From Arthrobacter sulfonylureivorans (lineage in GTDB: Bacteria > Actinomycetota > Actinomycetes > Actinomycetales > Micrococcaceae), in contig RJAE01000001.1 of the NCBI GenBank assembly GCA_004000035.1, positions 674,724-738,723 on the forward strand: a DNA stretch of 64,000 nucleotides, in the 5' to 3' direction. A model generated the notes under the pieces. The model was not told the DNA's origin. It did not search any database and saw nothing but the letters and a program-made list of their open reading frames with translations. Positions 38,427-46,680 of the stretch are shown one piece after another (the first letter of the stretch is position 1; every line of letters starts with the position of its first letter). The position numbers and the translations under genes are program-made.

Positions 38427-39995
38427 CTACTGCTCTGCGACGCGTTTTTGACCAAGCTTTAGCCGTGCTTCGGACACCCTTTCAGTTATTCGGTGACCCC
38501 GAAGCGTGTTCCCCCTTGCCCGCCCTGATTCACCTGCAGGGGCAGGAGAACCTTCGGGCGGTTTCTTGTTCAAGCGTCGGTCAGCGATGAAGAGCACTCC
38601 GGCAAGAGTGCAGGCGATTGCGGGCCAATAGCTATATCGGAAATCAGAGGCCGGGACAATCGGGATGTAACCGAGAAGGTAAAGAAACGCCGACCAGCCG
38701 AGCGCCGCGATCTGGGGCCGGAGATATTTTGCCTTCGGGAGTAGCAAGATGATGGCTACGGCTGCTGCGAGCCAGGTCCACGCCCTGAAGAACCACGGGA
38801 ACGTTTTCGCACCCAATTCCACTACATAGTCGGACAAGATGTTGTCGGCTTTGGTGGGCTGTACGTGGTAGTCGGCGGGGACCGCGTGGCGGCCCGCCGT
38901 GATCGGCGCGTACTCGCTCTTGCCGACGAACAGGAACCGGGCGTAGGTCTGCGCGCGGTAGTACGCATACCGGACCGGGTGGGTGACGACGTCGCTCAAC
39001 CAGAGGTTGCGTACTTCCGGCTGATAAGCGATCGGTTCGAACTGCTTGCCGGTTGCCCCGCGACCGTAGCACTTCCAGTAGGCATCCCAGATCACGTCTT
39101 TGGAACGACAGACATCGCGGGCGTGGAGCAACTTGTCTTCCAGATCCTGGGGGAGATCCGCAGCCCGAATGTCCTGGGCGGGCACGGTGAAGATGATGTC
39201 GTCGAGGAAGACTTGGGACAGCTGGCCCGTTGGCTTGGGCTGGAAAACGGCGTTGAAGGCTGAACCGGCGCCCAGCAACAGCAGCAGGAACGTGACGGCG
39301 GCTGCCGTGTAACCGCCGAGCAAGCGTCTCCTGTTCGAAGTCAACCGTTTGCGGAGCCCCGGCGATCCGTTCCGCCACGCCCGGTAGAGCAGGAAGACCA
39401 GCGGAAGGATCGCAAAGAACGCGTTCTTGCGGACCATGGCGCCATAGAGCAGGAAGAGCAGGGACAGGCCGAGAAGCGGGTAGCGGACGGTGGAGAAACG
39501 CTCGGCCAGCAAGATCAGGACCGTACCGACAAAGAACGCGATCATGATCTGCACGTCCTTCCACAGCACACCTAAAAACGTGATGGTGAACGGCAGCAAG
39601 GGAATGGCGAGGGCCAGCGAGGACACGAGCCGGCTCCGGGTGAGATCGTGCAGGTAGATCGCCAGCAGCAGTGCTGCCACGAACGTCAAGCCGATCTGCA
39701 CCAACACCATAGAGCTGACTTCGCCGGTCAGCTTGTACAAGCCGGTCCAGCTGACCGTCATGATGGCAGGGTGCCAGTCGTCCAGCGGAATCCGGCCGAG
39801 GACCTGCTTGAGCTGATGGGCAGAATCATTGGTCATGCGCCCCGGCCGGTTCGCCACCCACAGAAAAGCGGTCGCCAAAAGAGCGACGACGCCCAAGACT
39901 GAAAGCCACCAGTAGTCCGGCGCAGTCCACGCGGTGCGACCGTCGGTGGGGCTGCCGGTGTTGCCGCGGGGCGAGCGGGCCGATGAACCGGTCAC
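38427..39995 (-). CDS. Polytopic membrane protein, possible lipid-linked glycosyltransferase
   Basis: 522 residues with about ten hydrophobic helices and one large outer loop (about residues 250-400). The general layout, with an early acidic/histidine loop (PLDDWHPAIMT) after the first helix, recalls GT-C type transferases that use polyprenyl-phosphate sugars. It is coupled by ATGA overlap to the family 2 glycosyltransferase upstream, which would supply such a donor. No GT-C signature is certain, so the role is inference. Confidence 0.65.
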   Translation of the reverse strand: MTGSSARSPRGNTGSPTDGRTAWTAPDYWWLSVLGVVALLATAFLWVANRPGRMTNDSAHQLKQVLGRIPLDDWHPAIMTVSWTGLYKLTGEVSSMVLVQIGLTFVAALLLAIYLHDLTRSRLVSSLALAIPLLPFTITFLGVLWKDVQIMIAFFVGTVLILLAERFSTVRYPLLGLSLLFLLYGAMVRKNAFFAILPLVFLLYRAWRNGSPGLRKRLTSNRRRLLGGYTAAAVTFLLLLLGAGSAFNAVFQPKPTGQLSQVFLDDIIFTVPAQDIRAADLPQDLEDKLLHARDVCRSKDVIWDAYWKCYGRGATGKQFEPIAYQPEVRNLWLSDVVTHPVRYAYYRAQTYARFLFVGKSEYAPITAGRHAVPADYHVQPTKADNILSDYVVELGAKTFPWFFRAWTWLAAAVAIILLLPKAKYLRPQIAALGWSAFLYLLGYIPIVPASDFRYSYWPAIACTLAGVLFIADRRLNKKPPEGSPAPAGESGRARGNTLRGHRITERVSEARLKLGQKRVAEQ

Positions 39996-41011
39996 TTTTT
40001 CGTCCCGTCGAAACGCACTCCTGCGGCGTCCGGCGGCACCACATCTGCATCCTGCGGGTGCGGCGGCGGATCCAGGCGCAGGTAGGCCAACCGGGCTGCT
40101 TCACGCCGTCCGCGCTTCAGGCCGTCGAGGATGATGCCGATACAGCCCACCAGAACCGCCAGCCCCATGAAGGCGGCAGCCAGGATCGCCGTAGGGAAGC
40201 GGGGTACAAAGCCGGTTTCAAAAAACTCAAGCACCACGGGAATCCCCAGCCCAAGCGAGACCAAGGCCAGCGCTGCGGCGATGATGCCGTGGAAAAGGGT
40301 CGGCCGTTCATGGCGGACAAGCTGAAGAATGAGGTACAGGATCTTGAAGCCATCGGTGTAGGTATGGAGTTTACTTTCGCTTCCCTCGGGCCGTTCACCG
40401 AATCCCACCTCCACCTCGACCTGCGGCAGGCGCAGCGAGGTCATGTGCACCGTGAGTTCGGTTTCGATCTCGAATTTCTTGGAGACGGCGGGGAAGGACT
40501 TGACGAAGCGGCGGGAAAACACCCTATACCCGGACAACATGTCGGAAACCTGGGACCGGAAGAGCAGGCTGACCACCCGGTTGAACATCCGGTTGCCCAT
40601 TTCGTGTCCCGGACGGTATGGCCCGGCTTCTCCGGAGGAACGAACACCAAGCACATGATCGTACGGGCCTTCCAACAGGGCATTGATCATGCGAGGCAGG
40701 GCCGCTGCCTCGTACGTGTCGTCGCCGTCGATCGTGACGTAGATGTCGGCGTCGATGTCGGCAAATGCGCGCCGGAGAACGTTGCCCTTGCCCTTGCGCG
40801 CTTCGTACCGGACGATCGCTCCGGCTGCCCTCGCCAGCTCCGCGGTGCTATCGGAACTGTTGTTGTCATAGACGTAGACCGTTATCCCCGGCACTGCCTG
40901 CTGTAGATCCCGGACTACTGCGGCAACTGTCTGTTCTTCGTTGTGGCAGGGAACAATGGCGGCAATACGCTGCCCCGGAAAGCTGGCTGGATCTGACACG
41001 GGAGGTTGCAC
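39992..41011 (-). CDS. Family 2 glycosyltransferase (polyprenyl-phosphate type)
   Basis: 339 residues. An N-terminal GT-A domain has AIVPCHNEEQTVAAVV (about 17-32), YDNNSSDSTAE and the metal site TIDGDDTYEA (about 94-103); GVRSSGEAGPYRPGHEMGNR follows. Two C-terminal transmembrane helices (about 240-300) anchor it. This is the form of enzymes that load a sugar on polyprenyl phosphate. The start is GTG at 41011. The membrane protein downstream overlaps by 4 nt, suggesting donor synthesis and use are coupled. Confidence 0.85.
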   Translation of the reverse strand: MQPPVSDPASFPGQRIAAIVPCHNEEQTVAAVVRDLQQAVPGITVYVYDNNSSDSTAELARAAGAIVRYEARKGKGNVLRRAFADIDADIYVTIDGDDTYEAAALPRMINALLEGPYDHVLGVRSSGEAGPYRPGHEMGNRMFNRVVSLLFRSQVSDMLSGYRVFSRRFVKSFPAVSKKFEIETELTVHMTSLRLPQVEVEVGFGERPEGSESKLHTYTDGFKILYLILQLVRHERPTLFHGIIAAALALVSLGLGIPVVLEFFETGFVPRFPTAILAAAFMGLAVLVGCIGIILDGLKRGRREAARLAYLRLDPPPHPQDADVVPPDAAGVRFDGTKK

Positions 41012-41178
41012 CCCTATCCGGACACGGCCTGGACTTCGTTCTCCGTGGCCTGTGCAGACCGGCCACCTCCGCTAGGTACTACACCTGTTTGTCCGGCGGG
41101 ACAAGGCCGTGGTGCCGGGGAATACGCGGTGGACACGGTAGATTGTTTCAAGGAAACGTCCGCCGCGGGAGACACAAC

Positions 41179-44100
41179 GTGCATCTTAAATCTCTGACTG
41201 TGCGGGGCTTTAAGTCTTTTGCGTCGGCGACGACTTTCGACTTCGAGCCCGGCGTCACCGCTGTTGTCGGTCCGAACGGGTCGGGCAAATCCAATGTGGT
41301 GGACGCCCTCGCATGGGTGATGGGGGAACAAGGCGCCAAAACCCTGCGCGGCGGCAAGATGGAGGACGTCATCTTCGCCGGCACCGCGGGCCGGCCGCCG
41401 TTGGGCCGCGCGCACGTCTCGCTGACCATCGACAACAGCGACGGCGCCCTGCCGATCGAATACTCCGAAGTCACCATTTCCCGCACCCTGTTCCGCACCG
41501 GCGGCTCCGAATACGCCATCAATGGCAGCAGTTGCCGGCTGCTGGACATTCAGGAACTGCTCTCGGATTCCGGCCTCGGCCGGGAGATGCACGTGATCGT
41601 TGGCCAGGGCCAGCTGGACAAGGTCCTGCACGCCACCCCGGAGGACCGGCGCGGCTTCGTGGAAGAAGCCGCAGGCATCCTCAAGCATCGCCGCCGCAAG
41701 GAAAAGACAGTGCGCAAGCTGGAGTCCATGCAGGCCAACCTGCAGCGGCTCACCGACCTCACCGGTGAAATCCGCCGCCAGTTGACCCCGCTGGGCAAGC
41801 AGGCCGAAGTGGCCCGCCGGGCCCAGCAGGTGCAGTTCGAAGTCCGCGATGCCCGGGCCCGGCTGTTGGCCGACGAGCTGGTGGAACTCAGCACCTCGCT
41901 GGAGCAGGAGGTGGCGGACGAGGCTGCGCTGAAATCCCGACAGGCCGAGGTGGAGAAGACCCTGGCGTCAGGCCGCAGCCGGCTGGCCGAGCTGGAGCGG
42001 CTGGCGGCGGAGGCCACGCCCAAACTCAACGCCGCGCGGGACAGCTGGTACCAGCTCTCGTCCACGCGGGAACGCTTCCGTGCCCTCGCCAGCCTTGCCA
42101 ATGAACGACGGCGGCTGCTCGGCTCCGCCGACCAGGAGCCGGACAGCGGACGGGACCCGGAGATCCTGGAGCAGCAGGCGGCCGAAGTCCGCGAGGAGCA
42201 GGCCGAGCTGGAGTTCGAGCTCGAAGATCGCCGTGAGGTATTGGACGACGCGATCGAAGCGCGCGCGGCGGCAGAGCGGGCGGCGCAGGACGAAGAGAAG
42301 CGGCTGACCAACATCTTGCGCGCCGCGGCCGACCGCCGCGAAGGGCTGGCCAAGCTGGCCGGCCAGGTGGGGGCGGCACGCTCCCGGGTGGAGTCTGCCG
42401 AGGCGGAGCTGGGCCGGCTCCGCACCTCGATCACCGAGGGCGAGGAGCGCCGCCGCCACGCCCAGGCCGAGTTCACCGCGCTCGAATCCCAGGCGGCCGG
42501 GGTGGAAGAAGGCGAAGAAGGCCTGGACGCCGCCTATGAGGAGGCCAGCGACGAACTGGCCGAGATCGAAGCGGAACTGGAGCAGTTGCGGGCCGACGAA
42601 CGCGAGGCCGAACGGGAACGCGATGCCCTGACCGCCCGCAAGGAAGCACTTGAAGTCGGGCTGAACCGTCGGGACGGCAGCGAGACGCTGCTGGCCTCCG
42701 GCACCGACGGCGTGCTCGCCCCGTTGGCGGACCTCATCGCCGTGGAGCCGGGCTACGAGGCTGCCATTGCTGCCGCCCTGGGGCCGCTGGCGGAAGCCGT
42801 TGCCGTTGCCGACCCGGACGCCGCTGTCCGGGCGCTGGAGTTGATGAAGGCCGACGACGCCGGCCAAGTGGACCTGCTCATCGCCGGCTCGGTGGTCGAC
42901 GGGTCTCTACTCGGCGCCGGCGCGCCTCCATCGACCACCGGCGCCAGCGACCGGTCCCCGGGGGTCGACCAAGGGAGCGCCAGCGACCGCGTGGAGACCC
43001 CGGAGGGGGCGATTCCGGCGAACAGCTTGGTCCAGGCCAAGCAGAACGTCGAGGGTGCCGTCCGCGCGCTGCTGGCCGCCGTCGTCGTGGTTGAAGACCT
43101 CCAGGCCGCCGCCCGCGTTATTGCAGCCGACCCGGCGCTGACCGCGGTCACCCGCGAGGGCGACACCTTCACGTCCTGCTCCGCTCGCGGTGGCTCTGCG
43201 GGCGGTCCCAGCCTGCTGGAAGTCCAGGCCGCCGTGGACGAGACCGCGCAACGGCTGGAGGCTGCCACGGCCCGGGGCGAGCGGGCCAAGTTTGCGATCG
43301 CCGGCGCAACCTCGCGCCGGGACGAAGCCAAGCTGCGGGCCGACGCTGCCCTGGAACAGCTACATGATTCCGATGCCCGGCTGGCGGCAGTCGCCGAACG
43401 GCTGGGACAGCTCGGCTCCGCGCTGCGGTCCGCCACCGGCGAGAGCGAACGGCTGGCCAAGCTGGTGGCTGCCGCCGAAGCCAACATCGTGACCGAGCAG
43501 CAGAAGCTGGCCGAAATCACCGAACGGCTGGGCGCGGCACAGGCCGCCGAGGACGCTCCGGCTGAAGCCGAACCGTCCACCGACAAGCGGGATGCGCTCG
43601 CCGCCGCGGCGACCCAGGCACGCCAAGTGGAAATGGAAGCCCGGCTGGCGCTGCGGTCGGGCGAGGAGCAGTTGACGGCCATCGGCAACCGGGCGGCCTC
43701 GTTGGAACGCGCCGCCGCGACCGAACGCCATGCCCGGGCACAGGCGGCAGAGCGTGCCCGCAAGCGCCGGCTGCAGGCGGCCAAGGCCGCCGCCGTGGCC
43801 CAGGGGGCCCAGCAGTCACTGGCCTGGCTGGACGTCTCGGTGGACCTGGCCGAACGGGAACGCGACGAGGCCGAAGAGGTGCGCGCCGCGTGGGAGGCTG
43901 AGCTGTCCACCGTTCGCTCGTCCACCGACGCGCTCGCAGCCGAGTTGCGCGAACTGACCGACACCGTGCATCGCGACGAACTGGCCCGGGCCCAGCAGCG
44001 GCTGAAAATCGAGGCGCTGCAGACCCGGTCCATCGAAGAACTGGGCCTGACTCCGGACCATCTGATTGCCGAGTACGGGCCGGACCAGCCGGTACCGGTC

Positions 44101-44856
44101 GCCACTGCGGCGTCGACCGACAAATGGGCAGCGCTGCGCGCTCCGGTGGACGAAGAGGGCAACGACGTGGTCGAGGGCGTTGCGTTCGTGCGCGAGGAGC
44201 AGCAGAAGCGGCTCAAGAAGGCCGAACGCGACCTGGCCGCGTTGGGCAAGGTCAACCCGCTGGCGCTGGAGGAGTTCGCCGCGCTGGAGGAACGCCACCA
44301 GTTCCTGAGCACCCAGTTGGAGGACCTGAAGGCCACCCGCAAGGATTTGCTGGACATCATCAAGGAAGTCGACGAGCGGGTGGAACAGGTCTTCACCGAG
44401 GCCTACCGGGACACCGCCGTGCAGTTCGAGCGGGTGTTCGGCCGCTTGTTCCCGGGCGGCGAGGGCCGGCTGGTGCTCACCGATCCGGAGGACATGCTCA
44501 ACACCGGCATCGAAGTGGAGGCCCGGCCGGCCGGCAAGAAAATCAAGCGGCTGTCCCTGCTTTCCGGCGGCGAGCGCTCGCTGACCGCGGTGGCACTGCT
44601 GGTGGCGATCTTTAAGGCCCGGCCGTCGCCGTTCTACGTGATGGACGAGGTGGAAGCAGCGTTGGACGACACCAACCTAGGGCGGCTGATCACCATCTTC
44701 GAGGAGCTGCGCGAGTCCAGCCAGCTGATTGTGATCACGCACCAGAAGCGCACCATGGAAGTGGCCGACGCACTGTACGGCGTGACCATGCGCGGCGACG
44801 GCGTGACCACCGTGATCTCGCAGCGGCTCGAGCACGCCAAGGCACTGGTGGACTGA
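41179..44856 (+). CDS. smc: Chromosome segregation protein SMC with repeat insertion in the hinge
   Basis: 1225-residue condensin ATPase. Walker A is GPNGSGKSNVVDAL (about residues 32-45), long coiled coils flank a hinge at about 500-690, and the C-terminal head has LSGGERSLTAVALL and the Walker B FYVMDEVEAALDD. The GTG at 41179 has GGGAGA upstream; the in-frame stretch before it overlaps the divergent glycosyltransferase and is not coding. Residues about 571-607 are encoded by a full copy of the dispersed repeat (SVVDGSLLGAGAPPSTTG and GVDQGSASDRVET), inserted within the hinge domain. The gene is otherwise intact and presumably functional. Confidence 0.95.
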   Translation: MHLKSLTVRGFKSFASATTFDFEPGVTAVVGPNGSGKSNVVDALAWVMGEQGAKTLRGGKMEDVIFAGTAGRPPLGRAHVSLTIDNSDGALPIEYSEVTISRTLFRTGGSEYAINGSSCRLLDIQELLSDSGLGREMHVIVGQGQLDKVLHATPEDRRGFVEEAAGILKHRRRKEKTVRKLESMQANLQRLTDLTGEIRRQLTPLGKQAEVARRAQQVQFEVRDARARLLADELVELSTSLEQEVADEAALKSRQAEVEKTLASGRSRLAELERLAAEATPKLNAARDSWYQLSSTRERFRALASLANERRRLLGSADQEPDSGRDPEILEQQAAEVREEQAELEFELEDRREVLDDAIEARAAAERAAQDEEKRLTNILRAAADRREGLAKLAGQVGAARSRVESAEAELGRLRTSITEGEERRRHAQAEFTALESQAAGVEEGEEGLDAAYEEASDELAEIEAELEQLRADEREAERERDALTARKEALEVGLNRRDGSETLLASGTDGVLAPLADLIAVEPGYEAAIAAALGPLAEAVAVADPDAAVRALELMKADDAGQVDLLIAGSVVDGSLLGAGAPPSTTGASDRSPGVDQGSASDRVETPEGAIPANSLVQAKQNVEGAVRALLAAVVVVEDLQAAARVIAADPALTAVTREGDTFTSCSARGGSAGGPSLLEVQAAVDETAQRLEAATARGERAKFAIAGATSRRDEAKLRADAALEQLHDSDARLAAVAERLGQLGSALRSATGESERLAKLVAAAEANIVTEQQKLAEITERLGAAQAAEDAPAEAEPSTDKRDALAAAATQARQVEMEARLALRSGEEQLTAIGNRAASLERAAATERHARAQAAERARKRRLQAAKAAAVAQGAQQSLAWLDVSVDLAERERDEAEEVRAAWEAELSTVRSSTDALAAELRELTDTVHRDELARAQQRLKIEALQTRSIEELGLTPDHLIAEYGPDQPVPVATAASTDKWAALRAPVDEEGNDVVEGVAFVREEQQKRLKKAERDLAALGKVNPLALEEFAALEERHQFLSTQLEDLKATRKDLLDIIKEVDERVEQVFTEAYRDTAVQFERVFGRLFPGGEGRLVLTDPEDMLNTGIEVEARPAGKKIKRLSLLSGGERSLTAVALLVAIFKARPSPFYVMDEVEAALDDTNLGRLITIFEELRESSQLIVITHQKRTMEVADALYGVTMRGDGVTTVISQRLEHAKALVD
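42890..42999. repeat. Dispersed palindromic repeat, full element (locus E, inside smc)
   Basis: Reverse orientation relative to loci B, C and F: the 52-nt arm lies at 42890-42941, a 16-nt middle follows, and the 42-nt arm is at 42958-42999 (three mismatches to the copy at 46401). It is translated on the plus strand in the same phase as the copies in oleBC and oleD. Confidence 0.88.
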
Positions 44857-44875
44857 GGCGGGAAGGCAGGCGAAG

Positions 44876-45652
44876 GTGAAGATTCCGGGGGAAACGGTGC
44901 AGCTGCTGACCGTCGACGGCTGCCGGCTTCGGGTCCGAACCGTCGGCACCGGCCCGGAAGCGTTCGTGCTGGTGCACGGAATCGGAGTGTCCGCCCGCTA
45001 CTTCGAACCCCTCGCAGCCGAACTCGCTCGGCATGGCACGGTCCACCTGGTCGATTTGCCGGGCTACGGCTGGCTGCCCGAGCCGGAGCGGGCCCTCGAT
45101 CTGGTGGAACTGGGGCAGATGGTTCACCACGCTATGGAGGAGTTAGGGATCGGTCCGGCAGTGTTGGTGGGCCACTCAATGGGCTGCCAAGTCATCGCTG
45201 AGCTGGCCCTGCTGCATCCGGAAGCGGCCACCGCACTGGTACTGCTGGCACCGACCACTAATCGGCGCGAGCGTAACCCCTGGAAGCAAGGCTGGCGGTT
45301 GTTCCAGGACGCGTTCCGGGAACCGCTGGCCGTGGACGCGATTGTAGTCGCCGATTACCTGCGCTGCGGCCCACGCTGGTACTTCGCCGCGCTGCCGGCG
45401 ATGCTCTACCAGAAGCTGGAGGACCGGATCGCCCGCGTCCGGGTGCCGGTGCGGATCATCCGCGGCAGCCGGGACCCGATCGTGCCTCTGTCTTGGTGCC
45501 GGGAGCTGGCTGAGGCCCTGCCCGGAACTACGGTGGACAACATAGACGGTGAGGGGCACGTCATGATGTTCCGCTCACCCGACCGGGTGGCGCAGCTGTG
45601 CTTGGCTCCGGCTGGACCCGGCGGGGACGCCGCCGTCGGCGACCGGTCGTGA
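44876..45652 (+). CDS. Alpha/beta hydrolase
   Basis: 258 residues. VLVHGIGVSARYFEPLA (about 32-48) forms the oxyanion region, GHSMGCQVIAEL (about 99-110) the serine nucleophile elbow, RGSRDPIVPL the acid site, and GEGHVMMF the histidine. The start is GTG 20 bp after smc. Its stop overlaps the next hydrolase gene (GTGA). The two hydrolases form a coupled pair; the substrate is unknown. Confidence 0.85.
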   Translation: MKIPGETVQLLTVDGCRLRVRTVGTGPEAFVLVHGIGVSARYFEPLAAELARHGTVHLVDLPGYGWLPEPERALDLVELGQMVHHAMEELGIGPAVLVGHSMGCQVIAELALLHPEAATALVLLAPTTNRRERNPWKQGWRLFQDAFREPLAVDAIVVADYLRCGPRWYFAALPAMLYQKLEDRIARVRVPVRIIRGSRDPIVPLSWCRELAEALPGTTVDNIDGEGHVMMFRSPDRVAQLCLAPAGPGGDAAVGDRS

Positions 45653-46359
45653 ACCGGCTGCTCCGGCTGGTCCGCGTGCTGCGGCGGGCCCTGGGCTGGC
45701 TTGAGGACTACATCTACCTCGGCCGGCATCACGTCCGCGGGTTCCTCGCCCGGGCCGACCCGGCGCAGTACCTGCGGTCCGGCGCGCGCGGTGCGAGCCC
45801 CGTAGTCGTTATCCCGGGCATCTACGAGTCCTGGACCTTCATGCTCCCGTTGATTGAGCATGTCCACGGCCGCGGGCATCCGGTTCACGTGGTCGAGCCG
45901 CTGGGTTACAACGTCGGCAGCATCGCGCGCATGGCGGACGTCGTGGGCGACTACCTGCGGCGGCATGATCTGGAGAACGTGACGATTATTGCGCATAGCA
46001 AGGGCGGTCTGATCGGCAAACTGTTGATGACGACGGCGGAGTCCGCCGGGCGAGTGCCGCGGATGGTGGCAATCGGGACCCCCTTTTCAGGTTCCCGCTA
46101 CGCGGCGTTTGCCGTGACGCCGATGGTCCGGGCGTTTTCTCCGAAGAACCGGATGCTGCGGCAGCTGCTGGCGAACCTGGACGTCAACCACCGGATCGTG
46201 TCCGCCTACAGCGCCTTCGACCCGCACATTCCCGGCGGCTGCTGGCTGGAAGGCGGCGTGAACATCCGGCTGGAAAGCACCGGGCACTTCAAAATCCTTG
46301 CCGAGAAACGCGTTCACGACATCATCGACCAGGTGCTGGCCGGAACAATGCCGTCCTAG
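45649..46359 (+). CDS. Lipase/esterase-like alpha/beta hydrolase
   Basis: 236 residues from a GTG at 45649 that overlaps the upstream stop. VVVIPGIYESWTFMLPLIEH and the nucleophile motif IAHSKGGLIGKLLM (about residues 114-127) resemble triacylglycerol-lipase-like proteins acting on acyl chains. A basic amphipathic N-terminus may touch the membrane. It is followed by an intergenic copy of the dispersed repeat. Confidence 0.8.
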   Translation: MNRLLRLVRVLRRALGWLEDYIYLGRHHVRGFLARADPAQYLRSGARGASPVVVIPGIYESWTFMLPLIEHVHGRGHPVHVVEPLGYNVGSIARMADVVGDYLRRHDLENVTIIAHSKGGLIGKLLMTTAESAGRVPRMVAIGTPFSGSRYAAFAVTPMVRAFSPKNRMLRQLLANLDVNHRIVSAYSAFDPHIPGGCWLEGGVNIRLESTGHFKILAEKRVHDIIDQVLAGTMPS

Positions 46360-46400
46360 CCGCCGGCGGGTCGGAGCGTTTCTTCAAGGTGCGGCGCGCG

Positions 46401-46500
46401 GGTCTCCACGCGCTCGCTGGCGCTCGCTTGGTCGACCACCGGGGCTGCCGGTGGTCGATGGAGGCGCGCCAGCGCCGAGTAGAGACCGGTCGACCACCGG
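46401..46500. repeat. Dispersed palindromic repeat, cleanest full element (locus F, intergenic)
   Basis: The 42-nt arm is at 46401-46442, a 6-nt middle follows, and the 52-nt arm is at 46449-46500. The 52-nt arm begins CGGTGGTCGA and ends TCGACCACCG, a 10-bp terminal inverted repeat, with GGCGC/GCGCC inside. The two arms are themselves imperfect inverted copies of each other (GGTCTC...TCGACCACC). Confidence 0.9.
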
Positions 46501-46617
46501 GCGGTTCGCCGATTGTCCGGCCAGTTGTCCCGCGTTAGTGTCGAAGACAAGGACCACTGCAGACGGATACCGGGCAGCGGCGTTGCCGTGTTGACTGCCC
46601 GAGCAAAGGAGGCAGGC
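46501..46617. other. Remainder of the gap between the esterase and the PfkB kinase
   Basis: The 308-bp gap between these genes holds repeat locus F, then about 117 bp with TTGACT at 46591-46596 (a possible -35 without a clear -10) and AAAGGAGG at 46605-46612 serving the small ORF at 46618. Confidence 0.4.
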
Positions 46618-46680
46618 ATGGCGCTATGTAGTAAAGGCCGGACAAGCCGCTTGGATCGAGGTGCGCAATGGGTTCGGTAG
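46618..46680 (+). CDS. Possible 20-residue leader peptide overlapping the PfkB start
   Basis: The ATG at 46618 follows a near-perfect ribosome binding site (AAAGGAGG, 5 nt spacing), stronger than that of most genes here. The ORF encodes MALCSKGRTSRLDRGAQWVR and ends 10 nt inside the PfkB kinase gene in another frame. It could serve translational coupling or control. No homologue is recognised. Confidence 0.35.
   Translation: MALCSKGRTSRLDRGAQWVR

Noticed and set aside
40765-41178. N-terminal extension of smc
   Set aside because: It overlaps the divergent glycosyltransferase; the SMC head begins at the GTG at 41179 with a ribosome binding site.
34352-46500. CRISPR array or insertion sequence as explanation of the repeats
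   Set aside because: Copies are kilobases apart without spacers of regular size, and no transposase or cas gene is present in the window.
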